Shown here piece after piece: positions 7,118-15,937 of a stretch of DNA of 64,000 bases (positions are counted from its first letter, which is position 1; the number at the start of each line of letters is the position of its first letter). The notes under the pieces are model-generated. The model was not told the DNA's origin, made no database searches, and was given only the letters and a program-made list of their open reading frames with translations. The translations under genes and the position numbers were made by a program. This DNA is from Citrobacter europaeus. Lineage in GTDB: Bacteria > Pseudomonadota > Gammaproteobacteria > Enterobacterales > Enterobacteriaceae. The stretch lies in the NCBI GenBank assembly GCA_020099315.1, contig CP083650.1, positions 1,054,001-1,118,000 on the forward strand, in the 5' to 3' direction.

Positions 7118-8986
7118 ATGTCGCAAACTGCCACATTAATTCTGACTCACGGAAAAATTCATACTCTCGAAAAACAAAACCCGCAGGTTGAGGCGGTGGC
7201 GATCGCCAATGGTAAAATCCTGGCGACCGGGAGCCACGAGCGGGTAATGAGCTTTGCCGCCGAAGGGACGCAGGTTGTTGATCTGCAGGGACATACGGTG
7301 GTCCCGGGTCTGAACGATTCGCACCTGCATCTCATTCGCGGCGGTCTGAATTACAATCTGGAATTGCGTTGGGAAGGCGTGCCGTCGCTGGCGGACGCGC
7401 TACGTATGCTTAAAGAGCAGGCGGACAGAACGCCGTCGCCGCAATGGGTACGCGTGGTGGGAGGTTGGAGTGAATTCCAGTTTGCCGAACGTCGCATGCC
7501 AACCCTCGAAGAACTGAATGAAGCTGCTCCCGATACTCCGGTTTTTGTTCTGCATCTCTACGACCGGGCTTTGCTCAACCGCGCCGCGCTGAAAGCCGTC
7601 GGTTACACCAAAGCGACGCCGGATCCGGCGGGCGGTGAGATTGTGCGTGATAGCAACGGCAACCCGACCGGAATGTTGATTGCCAAACCCAATGCCATGA
7701 TCCTTTATTCGACGCTGGCAAAAGGACCAAAACTGCCGCTGGAAATGCAGGTTAACTCGACCCGTCAGTTTATGCGCGAGCTGAACCGTCTGGGACTGAC
7801 CAGCGCCATCGATGCGGGCGGCGGGTTCCAGAACTACCCGGAAGATTATGAGATAATTGAGCAGCTACACGCCAATAAACAGATGACGGTGCGTATCGCC
7901 TACAACCTGTTTACCCAGCGTCCGAAGCAGGAACTGGAAGACTTTGAACGCTGGACCGATATGCTCAAGCCAGGGCAGGGAACCGACTTCTATCGTGCCA
8001 ATGGGGCAGGGGAAATGCTGGTTTTCTCGGCCGCGGATTTTGAAGACTTCCTCCAGCCACGCCCGGATCTGCCGGAAGGTATGGAAGATGAGCTGGAGCG
8101 CGTGGTGCGACACCTGGTTGAGCACCGCTGGCCGTTCCGCTTGCATGCTACCTACGATGAATCCATCAGCCGAATGCTGGACGTGTTTGAGAAGGTAAAT
8201 CGTGATATCCCGTTCAATGGTCTGCACTGGTTCTTCGATCACGCCGAAACGATTACCGAACGGAATATCGAGCGTGTAAAAGCGCTGGGGGGCGGGATAG
8301 CGGTTCAGCACCGTATGGCGTTCCAGGGCGAATATTTTGTCGATCGCTACGGTAAAGATGCGGTCAAACATACACCGCCGGTGGCGAAAATGCTGGCGGC
8401 TGACGTTCCGGTCGGATTGGGGACTGACGCCACCCGCGTGGCCAGCTACAACCCGTGGACCGCGCTCTACTGGCTGGTTTCGGGCCGTACCGTTGGTGGT
8501 ATGGCGATGTACGATGATAACAATCGCCTGCCACGCGATGTGGCGCTGGAACTGTGGACGGCCGGTAGCGCCTGGTTCTCCAGCGAACAGGGTAAGAAAG
8601 GGCGCATCGAGAAAGATCAACTGGCCGACCTGGTGGTGCTGTCTAAAGATTACTTCAGCGTGCCGGAAGAAGAGATCAAAGGCATCGAGTCGGTGATGAC
8701 CATTGTCGATGGCAAAGTGGTGTACGCGGCAGGGTATTTCACTCCGCTGGCACCGCCAGCCATTCCGGTTGTGCCGGACTGGTCGCCGGTAGTGAAGGTG
8801 CCGGGGCACTATCGCTCAGCGCCACCTGCTGCGGCGAAAATTGGCGCAATGGTGCAGATGCACCAGTGCTGCGGCAGCTGCGGCGTACACGGTCACCAGC
8901 ATGATATTGCGCGTAAGTCGGGGATTCCGGTGTCGGACGATCGGGCTTTCTGGGGCGCACTTGGTTGCTCCTGCTTCGCGTTTTAA
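7118..8986 (+). CDS. YtcJ-like amidohydrolase with Cys/His-rich tail
   Basis: 622-residue metal-dependent hydrolase of the amidohydrolase-3 (YtcJ-like) family. The first metal motif is visible as DSHLH (H69, H71), and DHAE and GTDATR later in the barrel resemble the second His and catalytic Asp regions. Family members hydrolyse amides or imines; the substrate here is unknown. The last 45 or so residues form an unusual tail with CCGSC and HGHQH near 584-596 and GCSC just before the end, suggesting an additional metal site. The ATG is preceded by CAGGA and lies 21 bp after the ABM gene. A terminator follows. Confidence 0.88.
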   Translation: MSQTATLILTHGKIHTLEKQNPQVEAVAIANGKILATGSHERVMSFAAEGTQVVDLQGHTVVPGLNDSHLHLIRGGLNYNLELRWEGVPSLADALRMLKEQADRTPSPQWVRVVGGWSEFQFAERRMPTLEELNEAAPDTPVFVLHLYDRALLNRAALKAVGYTKATPDPAGGEIVRDSNGNPTGMLIAKPNAMILYSTLAKGPKLPLEMQVNSTRQFMRELNRLGLTSAIDAGGGFQNYPEDYEIIEQLHANKQMTVRIAYNLFTQRPKQELEDFERWTDMLKPGQGTDFYRANGAGEMLVFSAADFEDFLQPRPDLPEGMEDELERVVRHLVEHRWPFRLHATYDESISRMLDVFEKVNRDIPFNGLHWFFDHAETITERNIERVKALGGGIAVQHRMAFQGEYFVDRYGKDAVKHTPPVAKMLAADVPVGLGTDATRVASYNPWTALYWLVSGRTVGGMAMYDDNNRLPRDVALELWTAGSAWFSSEQGKKGRIEKDQLADLVVLSKDYFSVPEEEIKGIESVMTIVDGKVVYAAGYFTPLAPPAIPVVPDWSPVVKVPGHYRSAPPAAAKIGAMVQMHQCCGSCGVHGHQHDIARKSGIPVSDDRAFWGALGCSCFAF

Positions 8987-8997
8987 TCCCTCCTCAC

Positions 8998-9030
8998 AGC
9001 CCCTGGCCAAACGCAGGGGCTGATTGTATT
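8998..9030 (+). terminator. Terminator of the amidohydrolase operon
   Basis: Perfect 8-bp stem AGCCCCTG / CAGGGGCT with an 8-nt loop, then GATTGTATTTT. The tail is only moderately T-rich. Confidence 0.7.
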
Positions 9031-9122
9031 TTCTGAAAAGCGGGTCATAGTGTTAACAGATATGGCGTAACTGCAACAAATTGTGTCATTCTGGTCTGTC
9101 TTTATACAGTGAAGGTGGAAAC

Positions 9123-11780
9123 ATGGATGAGCTGCTAACCCTTGGCTGCATTGTTTTATTCTTCGCGCTGGTAGTGGTACCTTGCCTCGCGATCGTGGCA
9201 TACAGACGCAGTGCGGCGGTACGTTCCGAACTGGTGGCCTTGCGCCGTCGGGTAGAGGAACTTGAGCTGCGCGGCGTGGTGCCAGAGTCTGTGGCGCAGG
9301 CAACAGCCATTGAGCCGACGCCTGCAACAGAGAGTATTCTTTCTGATGCGCCAACGTCTGCGATTAGCAACGTGGTGCCGGAACCTGTCACTGAGCCGAC
9401 GCCGGAACTTGTTAACCCGTGGGCTTCGCAGCCGAAGCCGGAGAAAGCGGCGGTATCCACGCCCAACGTCGAGCGCCCTTCTGCTTTTGGTGGGGTGATG
9501 TCATCGCTGGTGCGCTGGTTTATGCAGGGCAACCCGTTGGCAAAGCTCGGTATTTTGCTCCTGTTCCTGGGGCTTTCTTTCCTGTTGCGTTACACCGTCG
9601 AACATTCTTTGTTTCCGCTTGAGCTGCGCCTGGTGGCTGCCGCATTGTTTGCTATTGTCCTGTTGGCACTGGGCTGGCGGTTAAGGCATAAGCAACCGGT
9701 CTATGCGCTGATCCTACAGGGCGGGGCTACGGGGGCACTCTATCTCACCGTCTTTGGCGCGTTCCGGCTGTGGCAAATGCTGCCCATGACGCTGGCATTT
9801 GCGCTGCTGGTGGCGATTTGCGCGGCCAGTGTGGGTCTGGCTATTTTGCAAAAGGCACTCAGCCTGGCGATGCTGGCAAGCCTTGGCGGCTATCTCGCGC
9901 CGCTGCTGCTTTCCACCGGCGGCGGCAGTCATGTCGCACTCTTCTCTTTCTATCTTTTGCTCTCGGTGGGCATTCTCGCCATCAGCATCTGGCAGCACTG
10001 GCGGGAGCTGAATCTGCTCGGCCTGCTGTTTACCTTTGGTGTTGGTGGTTTGTGGGGACTGGATGACTATCGGCCTGAGTATTACCTGAGCTGCCAACTT
10101 TTCCTGATCGCCAACACCATTATTTTTGGCGTGCTGAGCGTGGCGCTATCGCTTCGGGCGCAGGAAAAAGGCAAACAGATTATTGACGGCGTGCTGCTGT
10201 TTGCTCCTCCACTGATAGGTTTTGGCATGCAGTATGCCATTACCCGACATATGGCATATGGTCCGGCGCTCAGCGCGCTAGGCTACGGTGGTTTCTATCT
10301 GGTGTTGGCGACGCTTGCCTTGCGGCGTTCGTCTTCTCTGGGGAGACCTCTGGTATTAGCTGCCCTGGCGCTCGGCGGCGCATTTACCACCCTGGCCATT
10401 CCGTTGGCGCTTTCAGCCCGTTGGACGGCGATGGCCTGGTCGCTGGAGGGGCTGGGTATCCTCTGGTTGGGCGTGCAACAACAGCAACGACGCATGAGTT
10501 ATAGCGGTACGGCGCTGCTCGTGCTGGCCGTGGGCAGCGCGCTATGGGCGCTGACGAACGGCACAACCGCACTTTCGATGATGCTGATTTTTGCCGTGCT
10601 TAGCCTTAGCTGGCTGGCTGGTGCATGGCTATGGCGCAACATTCGGATACAGGGCAGTTGGGGGCTTCTCGCGGGTGGTTTGCTTTTCTGGATTATTGCA
10701 CTTGTTGCGGCATCGCAACTCATCCTGAAACAGGATCGGTGGGTGCTGTCTGGCGTGTTGGCATTAATGGCGGTATCGGTTTGGGGCTGGCGAGCGATTG
10801 CTGGTCGCCTGGCATGGCGGGAGCTGGATGCCAGTAAATGGCTGCTGTGGCCGATGATGCTCGTGGTGCTGATGTATCAAATCTCTTTGCAGCAGATTTT
10901 TGCGGCGGGTTGGCCGAATCTGGCCTGGTGTGCGGCGCTAGTTGTTGCGCTGGCGCTGCTCTGGCGTGACGCGCAGATATTACCGCCAGCGCTTTCCCGG
11001 CTGGCGCATTTGTCGTTCTTCTGGATGATTTTATTGGCGCTGGCGGTTGAGCTGTTCTGGTTCGCGCAGGCGCTGCCGTGGGGCAGGGCTGCGTGGGGAA
11101 GCGGCCTGATGATGGCGGCTGGTGGGCTGCTGGTTTTCATGGTTTATCAAGCGGTTCATCGCAAGCTCTGGCCGTTTCGCATCTGGCCGGCCCTCTATTC
11201 TGTTCAGGCGATGATTCCCGTTGCGCTGGCACTGGTCGGTTTGCTCGTGCTGACGAATTTACAGGATGGCGTGGTTTATCGTCAGACGTATCTGCCGTTG
11301 CTCAACCCGTTGGAAGAGGGCGCAGCGTTTGCCCTGCTGGGGTTGGTGGTGTTTTATCGCGTGTCTCAACGCTATTTCCCGGTTCAGCTTTCCATATGTC
11401 GCCCATGGCCGGTTGTGGCGCTGATGGCGCTCAGCTTTTGGTGGCTTAATGGTTTGCTGCTGCGCGCGTTGTCCTGGTATGGCGAAGTTGCGTGGAATGT
11501 CCAGGCGCTATGGGATTCGCGGCTGATTCAAACCTGTTTTGCTCTGTTCTGGATGTTAGCGGCGCTGGTGGTGATGCTGCGAGCGACCCGGCGTCGCTCG
11601 CGCCAGGAATGGCTATGTGGCGCGGTTTTGCTGGGGATAGTCATCGTTAAACTGATGCTGGTGGACAGCGCGGGAGGCGGCGGCCTGGCGCGCGCGGTCG
11701 CGTTTATTGGCGTGGCCATTCTGGTGCTGATTATTGGCTATTTTTCACCCTTACCGCCCAAAACTGGAGAAGAAAAATGA
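9123..11780 (+). CDS. DUF2339 multi-pass membrane protein
   Basis: 885 residues. One N-terminal transmembrane helix is followed by a short charged segment, then a Pro/Glu/Thr-rich region (about 55-130), then a long series of more than twenty hydrophobic helices with a Gly-rich early one. This architecture is that of DUF2339 (predicted membrane protein family); no biochemical role is established that I know of. The ATG at 9123 follows GAAGGTGG; an upstream in-frame ATG lacks a ribosome site. Its stop overlaps the start of the DUF3999 gene (ATGA), so the two are translationally coupled and probably act together. Confidence 0.85.
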   Translation: MDELLTLGCIVLFFALVVVPCLAIVAYRRSAAVRSELVALRRRVEELELRGVVPESVAQATAIEPTPATESILSDAPTSAISNVVPEPVTEPTPELVNPWASQPKPEKAAVSTPNVERPSAFGGVMSSLVRWFMQGNPLAKLGILLLFLGLSFLLRYTVEHSLFPLELRLVAAALFAIVLLALGWRLRHKQPVYALILQGGATGALYLTVFGAFRLWQMLPMTLAFALLVAICAASVGLAILQKALSLAMLASLGGYLAPLLLSTGGGSHVALFSFYLLLSVGILAISIWQHWRELNLLGLLFTFGVGGLWGLDDYRPEYYLSCQLFLIANTIIFGVLSVALSLRAQEKGKQIIDGVLLFAPPLIGFGMQYAITRHMAYGPALSALGYGGFYLVLATLALRRSSSLGRPLVLAALALGGAFTTLAIPLALSARWTAMAWSLEGLGILWLGVQQQQRRMSYSGTALLVLAVGSALWALTNGTTALSMMLIFAVLSLSWLAGAWLWRNIRIQGSWGLLAGGLLFWIIALVAASQLILKQDRWVLSGVLALMAVSVWGWRAIAGRLAWRELDASKWLLWPMMLVVLMYQISLQQIFAAGWPNLAWCAALVVALALLWRDAQILPPALSRLAHLSFFWMILLALAVELFWFAQALPWGRAAWGSGLMMAAGGLLVFMVYQAVHRKLWPFRIWPALYSVQAMIPVALALVGLLVLTNLQDGVVYRQTYLPLLNPLEEGAAFALLGLVVFYRVSQRYFPVQLSICRPWPVVALMALSFWWLNGLLLRALSWYGEVAWNVQALWDSRLIQTCFALFWMLAALVVMLRATRRRSRQEWLCGAVLLGIVIVKLMLVDSAGGGGLARAVAFIGVAILVLIIGYFSPLPPKTGEEK

Positions 11781-13174
11781 AATGGATGAAAGCGGTTCTC
11801 TGGAGTGCTCTGTTAGGAGCAACCGGCGCTGCGTCGGGCAGTAATACGGCTACGGATGCGCCAGCAGACTACGCGACGGGAGTGAAGCTCTTTACGCCTG
11901 GGTCAGAGCAGTGGTATAGCCTCCCTCTGCCTTTAGCGGTATACCACGAGGCAGTCTGGCCGGACTTACGTGATATCAGGGTGTTCAACCGTCAGGGTGA
12001 CGTAGTGCCTTTCACTCTGCTGGCAGAAAAAGCGCAGGCAACGTCCCCGAAAACCATTCCTCTGCGCCTTTTCCCGTTTGATTCTACGGCGCAGCAGGTG
12101 ACGCCAACGCAAGATAATGAACGACCCGCGGTCCTGCTGCGTTCTAAAAATGGCATAGAAATTCGCTTCGAAAGTGAAAACCAGCAATCCATCGGGCAGA
12201 GTTATTTAATCGCTTTGCCAGACGATGTGAAAGAGACGCCATCGCTGTCCCAGTTACGTTTGATCTGGGATGCGCCTGCGAAAAACTGGCAGGGAACGGC
12301 ATCGCTTTATTACAGCCGCGATTTGCGTGACTGGAGGTTGATTACAGGAAATGCGCCGCTGATGGATCTGACGCATAGCGACGACCGGTTGAAAATGGAC
12401 ACCTTAGGCGTTGATGATTTGCGAATGTCCGCTGATGGCGTCCCCTGGCTGCTGCTGATTCTTGATTCGCAAAGTCCTGCGCTGAATCTGAGCGGGGTGA
12501 GTGGGATAACCCGTGAGGAGCCTTCGCTTATCCGGCCTGTTTCGATGAATGCTGAAGCGGAGAGAATCGCCGAAAACCAGGCGATTTGGCGATGGTCCAG
12601 GCCGCAACCGTTGACCTCATTAAAGGTTTCACTGGATAACGAAGGCGTGTTGCCGGTTGAACTTGAATGGCGCAAGGCAGAAAAAGAGGCCTGGCAGCCT
12701 TTAACCCGAACGGTTCTCTACAATCTGGAAAATCAGTATTCGGATGATATTCCGCTCTCCGGTGAATTGGTTGAGGCTGTCCGGATGACGACGCTTCAGG
12801 CGCGTTTGCCTGCCACCTTACCCGTGCTCAGAGGGGAGCGTGAAAGCTATAAAGTGATTTTTAACGCGCAAGGCCAAAGCCCGTTTATCCTGGCATGGGG
12901 AAACAAAGCAGCGGAACCGGCGAGCATCAGTCTGGCGATGCTGATCCCGGAGGCGTTACGCAAACACAACGACCCCGACAAAATGTCGCAGGCTTTTGAG
13001 GATGAACGGGTCACCCTGGGTGGCGAGGCAAGGCTGACGGCAACGTCAGTCGCTGAGCAACAAAGCCAGTGGAAAACGCTGTTGGTATGGGGGGCGTTGA
13101 TACTTGGCGTCGCCGTACTGGCTCTGATGGCGTGGAGAATCTGGCGAGAAGTGAAAAAGGGTAATCCGACATAA
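11777..13174 (+). CDS. DUF3999 periplasmic protein with C-terminal membrane anchor
   Basis: 465 residues. A cleavable-looking signal sequence (MKWMKAVLWSALLGATGAASGS) is followed by a large soluble, beta-rich periplasmic region. One transmembrane helix near the C-terminus (LLVWGALILGVAVLALMAW) and a basic cytoplasmic tail complete it. The layout fits DUF3999, which is commonly paired with DUF2339. Start and upstream stop overlap by 4 bp. I infer a complex with a polytopic partner (DUF2339) and a periplasmic domain, possibly in envelope sugar or glycan handling, but the sequence does not show a function. Confidence 0.82.
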   Translation: MKWMKAVLWSALLGATGAASGSNTATDAPADYATGVKLFTPGSEQWYSLPLPLAVYHEAVWPDLRDIRVFNRQGDVVPFTLLAEKAQATSPKTIPLRLFPFDSTAQQVTPTQDNERPAVLLRSKNGIEIRFESENQQSIGQSYLIALPDDVKETPSLSQLRLIWDAPAKNWQGTASLYYSRDLRDWRLITGNAPLMDLTHSDDRLKMDTLGVDDLRMSADGVPWLLLILDSQSPALNLSGVSGITREEPSLIRPVSMNAEAERIAENQAIWRWSRPQPLTSLKVSLDNEGVLPVELEWRKAEKEAWQPLTRTVLYNLENQYSDDIPLSGELVEAVRMTTLQARLPATLPVLRGERESYKVIFNAQGQSPFILAWGNKAAEPASISLAMLIPEALRKHNDPDKMSQAFEDERVTLGGEARLTATSVAEQQSQWKTLLVWGALILGVAVLALMAWRIWREVKKGNPT

Positions 13175-13180
13175 ACCAAT

Positions 13181-13209
13181 AAAAAAGGCCCGCATTGCGG
13201 GCCTTTTGT
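13181..13209. terminator. Bidirectional terminator between DUF3999 gene and tsaA
   Basis: AAAAGGCCCGC / GCGGGCCTTTT with a 3- to 4-nt loop, A-rich on one side and T-rich on the other, between two convergent genes. It can stop transcription from both sides. Confidence 0.88.
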
Positions 13210-13222
13210 CGATTCATGCCAA

Positions 13223-13825
13223 TTACAGGCTGGAAACGTTCTCGGTCAGGTATTTTGCCACGCCGTCCGGAGACGCGTTCATACCTTCTTTACCTTTTTC
13301 CCACTGTGCCGGGCAAACGTCGCCGTGCTCTTCGTGGAACTGCAGCGCGTCAACCATGCGCAGCATTTCGTCGATGTTACGACCCAGCGGCAGATCGTTA
13401 ACCACCTGGTGGCGAACAACGCCGTTAGCGTCGATCAGGAAAGAACCACGCAGAGCAACGCCCGCTTCCGGGTGCTCGATGCCGTAGGCTTTCTGAATTT
13501 CGCGTTTGATGTCAGCAACCATTGCGTATTTCACTGCACCGATGCCGCCTTTGTCGACAGGGGTGTTACGCCATGCGTTGTGGACAAATTCAGAGTCGAA
13601 GGAAACGCCAACAACTTCAACGCCGCGCTTCTGGAATTCTTCGTAACGTTTGTCGAATGCGATCAGTTCAGACGGGCAAACGAAGGTGAAGTCCATCGGC
13701 CAGAAGAACAGAACGGTAGTTTTACCGTTGGTATGCTGTTTGAAGTTGAAGTTTTCAACGATCTCACCGCTACCCAGTACCGCAGCTGCTGTGAAATCCG
13801 GAGCCTGACGAGTTACCAGTACCAT
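13223..13825 (-). CDS. tsaA: 2-Cys peroxiredoxin (TsaA type)
   Basis: 200-residue typical 2-Cys peroxiredoxin of the AhpC/Prx1 class that reduces hydrogen peroxide and organic hydroperoxides in the cytoplasm. Peroxidatic cysteine C50 lies in FTFVCPSE; resolving cysteine C171 lies in DVCPAQW. GGIG near residue 93 is the loop linked to hyperoxidation sensitivity; the C-terminal partner motif reads YL instead of YF. The ATG at 13825 follows GCAGGAG on the minus strand. Salmonella has the same gene, called tsaA, in this neighbourhood; E. coli K-12 lacks it here. The electron donor (thioredoxin or other) is not visible. Confidence 0.88.
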   Translation of the reverse strand: MVLVTRQAPDFTAAAVLGSGEIVENFNFKQHTNGKTTVLFFWPMDFTFVCPSELIAFDKRYEEFQKRGVEVVGVSFDSEFVHNAWRNTPVDKGGIGAVKYAMVADIKREIQKAYGIEHPEAGVALRGSFLIDANGVVRHQVVNDLPLGRNIDEMLRMVDALQFHEEHGDVCPAQWEKGKEGMNASPDGVAKYLTENVSSL

Positions 13826-13947
13826 ATAATTCTCCTGCAATGTTAAGGGGTTTTTGGAACGCAACGCGGGCCAGTATAGAGAGTGTTCGGGAATAAGACA
13901 AAGAGGCGTTGGCAATCAATGAGACAGGTTTTGTCTATCAATCTTTT

Positions 13948-13974
13948 GCCGGATCGCGGCTACGCTTATCCGGC
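13948..13974. repeat. REP element
   Basis: Single repetitive extragenic palindrome, GCCGGAT...ATCCGGC with TACGCTT on one arm, between tsaA and acpH. Confidence 0.8.
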
Positions 13975-13992
13975 GGGGAATGCGGGCTGCAA

Positions 13993-14574
13993 TCAAAGGG
14001 TTTTACGCCGCGCCTGGTCCATCATTTGCGGATAAAATTGCCAGAAACGTTCTTCTAACGCATCGTAATGCGTATCGAGGTCATACCATGAGTCGCGCAG
14101 GGCATCGAGTCGCGGGCGGCGGCTGGCCATGCCGTTCAGGACGTTCTGGATAAAATCCATGTCCCGGTAGCGCTCAAGCCATTTCTCTGACCATATATAG
14201 TTGTTCAGATTGATAAAGCGCGGCGGCGATTCCGGCAAAATAGTGGTTACCTGGGTACGGGCATAGCGCACAAAGTCCGTCAGCGGGAAGTCAGGGGAGA
14301 TTTCCGACCAGTGGCGCGACAGAAAATGATCCCACATAACATCCAGCGTAATCGGTGCGACGCGGCGCGTTTCGCTACGAAACCACTCTTTAGCTTCACG
14401 CACCTGCGGCAGGTTATCGGTCATCACGTCGATACGACGGTGCATGAAGATGCCTTCCACCACGTCAGGCGAATAGTGCGTTTCCGGATTACCCCGGACA
14501 AAATCGGCCAGCAGATTGCCGGAAAGCGAGCTGTCGGCAAGATGAGCGAGATGCAAATGTGCAAGAAAATTCAT
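13993..14574 (-). CDS. acpH: ACP phosphodiesterase AcpH
   Basis: 193 residues, the length of E. coli AcpH (YajB). It removes the 4'-phosphopantetheine group from holo-acyl carrier protein in the cytoplasm, using Mn2+, as part of ACP prosthetic-group turnover. The N-terminus MNFLAHLHLA and conserved His/Asp residues (GIFMHRRID, DVMWDHFLS) fit the HD-related fold. It is divergent from queA across 90 bp, the E. coli arrangement. Confidence 0.95.
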   Translation of the reverse strand: MNFLAHLHLAHLADSSLSGNLLADFVRGNPETHYSPDVVEGIFMHRRIDVMTDNLPQVREAKEWFRSETRRVAPITLDVMWDHFLSRHWSEISPDFPLTDFVRYARTQVTTILPESPPRFINLNNYIWSEKWLERYRDMDFIQNVLNGMASRRPRLDALRDSWYDLDTHYDALEERFWQFYPQMMDQARRKTL

Positions 14575-14664
14575 AGTTAAACGTTTATCCAGAGGGGTAA
14601 AGGTTGCAGGGAGAACGCCCCGGCACTAGACTACCCGCCTCTTATTTTAGTCTGAGTCAGTGTC

Positions 14665-15729
14665 ATGCGCGTTACCGATTTCACCTTTGAACTACCCGAA
14701 TCCCTGATTGCCCACTATCCGCAAGCTGAGCGCAGTAGCTGCCGCTTGCTGTCTTTGGACGGGCCGACGGGCGCGCTGACGCACGGTACTTTCACCGATT
14801 TGCTCGATAAGCTCAACCCTGGAGATTTGCTGGTCTTTAACAACACTCGCGTCATTCCTGCGCGTTTGTTTGGCCGTAAAGCCAGCGGCGGCAAGATTGA
14901 AGTACTGGTCGAGCGTATGCTGGATGACAAACGTATTCTGGCGCATATTCGTGCTTCGAAAGCGCCGAAGCCGGGCGCTGAGTTGCTGCTGGGCGACGAC
15001 GAAAGTATTAACGCGACGATGGTCGCCCGCCATGACGCGCTGTTTGAAGTTGAGTTTAACGACGAACGCAGCGTGCTGGATATCCTCAACGCCATCGGCC
15101 ATATGCCGTTGCCGCCGTATATCGACCGTCCCGATGAAGACGCCGACCGCGAGCTGTACCAGACCGTGTATAGTGAAAAACCGGGTGCCGTCGCCGCGCC
15201 GACTGCGGGTCTGCACTTTGACGATCCGCTGCTGGCTAAACTGCGCGATAAAGGTATTGAAATGGCGTTCGTCACGCTGCACGTCGGCGCGGGTACTTTC
15301 CAGCCGGTGCGCGTAGACACCATTGAAGACCACATCATGCACTCTGAATATGCGGAAGTGCCGCAGGATGTGGTGGACGCGGTGCTGGCGGCGAAAGCGC
15401 GCGGCAACCGCGTGATTGCGGTGGGCACCACCTCTGTACGCTCACTGGAAAGCGCAGCGCAGGCTGCCAAAAACGACCTTATCGAGCCATTCTTCGGCGA
15501 TACGCAAATTTTCATTTATCCAGGCTATAAATATCAGGTGATTGATGCCCTGGTAACCAACTTCCACCTGCCGGAATCGACGCTGATCATGCTGGTTTCC
15601 GCGTTTGCTGGTTATAAAAACACCATGCACGCCTATCATGAAGCGGTAAAAGCGGAATATCGCTTTTTTAGTTACGGTGATGCGATGTTTATCACGTACA
15701 ATCCGCAGGCTATTTCTGAGCGACCGTGA
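14665..15729 (+). CDS. queA: S-adenosylmethionine:tRNA ribosyltransferase-isomerase QueA
   Basis: Penultimate enzyme of queuosine synthesis: transfers and isomerises the ribosyl group of SAM onto preQ1 at position 34 of GUN tRNAs, giving epoxyqueuosine. 354 residues, against 356 in E. coli; the sequence is collinear until the last residues. E. coli ends NERVGE and this one ends SERP, because unrelated DNA begins exactly there. The next gene is tgt, which supplies its tRNA substrate. The enlarged gap to tgt (208 bp against about 50 in E. coli) coincides with the altered C-terminus. Confidence 0.95.
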   Translation: MRVTDFTFELPESLIAHYPQAERSSCRLLSLDGPTGALTHGTFTDLLDKLNPGDLLVFNNTRVIPARLFGRKASGGKIEVLVERMLDDKRILAHIRASKAPKPGAELLLGDDESINATMVARHDALFEVEFNDERSVLDILNAIGHMPLPPYIDRPDEDADRELYQTVYSEKPGAVAAPTAGLHFDDPLLAKLRDKGIEMAFVTLHVGAGTFQPVRVDTIEDHIMHSEYAEVPQDVVDAVLAAKARGNRVIAVGTTSVRSLESAAQAAKNDLIEPFFGDTQIFIYPGYKYQVIDALVTNFHLPESTLIMLVSAFAGYKNTMHAYHEAVKAEYRFFSYGDAMFITYNPQAISERP

Positions 15730-15880
15730 GAAGGCTATCTCACTTGCCATTTTGATGGCGGGCAGTGCTCGCCATCCTCACGTACTGCGTGTACGCTCCG
15801 GTGGCTGTGCGCTGGTCGCCCCCAAACTGGCTGCGCCGATTGCGCCTTCGCCAGTGGGTTAAGATATTTTTACTCCGTGG
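15726..15880. repeat. Unassigned inserted element between queA and tgt
   Basis: Roughly 150 bp with several inverted repeats: GTGAGA/TCTCAC (15726-15743), GATGGCG/CGCCATC (15754-15776) and CTGGC/GCCAG arms near 15828-15855. It starts in the last codons of queA and ends before an AT-rich stretch and the ribosome site of tgt. It is neither REP nor ERIC by sequence. A 61-codon frame crosses it but has no ribosome site. I treat it as a candidate dispersed small repeat; boundaries are approximate. Confidence 0.45.
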
Positions 15881-15937
15881 AGTGAATCCATGGGGAAAGT
15901 TTAATCATCAGACTGTCTCTCTGATGCAGGAGAAAAA

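Noticed and set aside
15677..15862. 61-codon frame across the queA end and the inserted element
   Set aside because: Starts inside queA in another frame with no ribosome site; treated as part of the repeat-like insertion.
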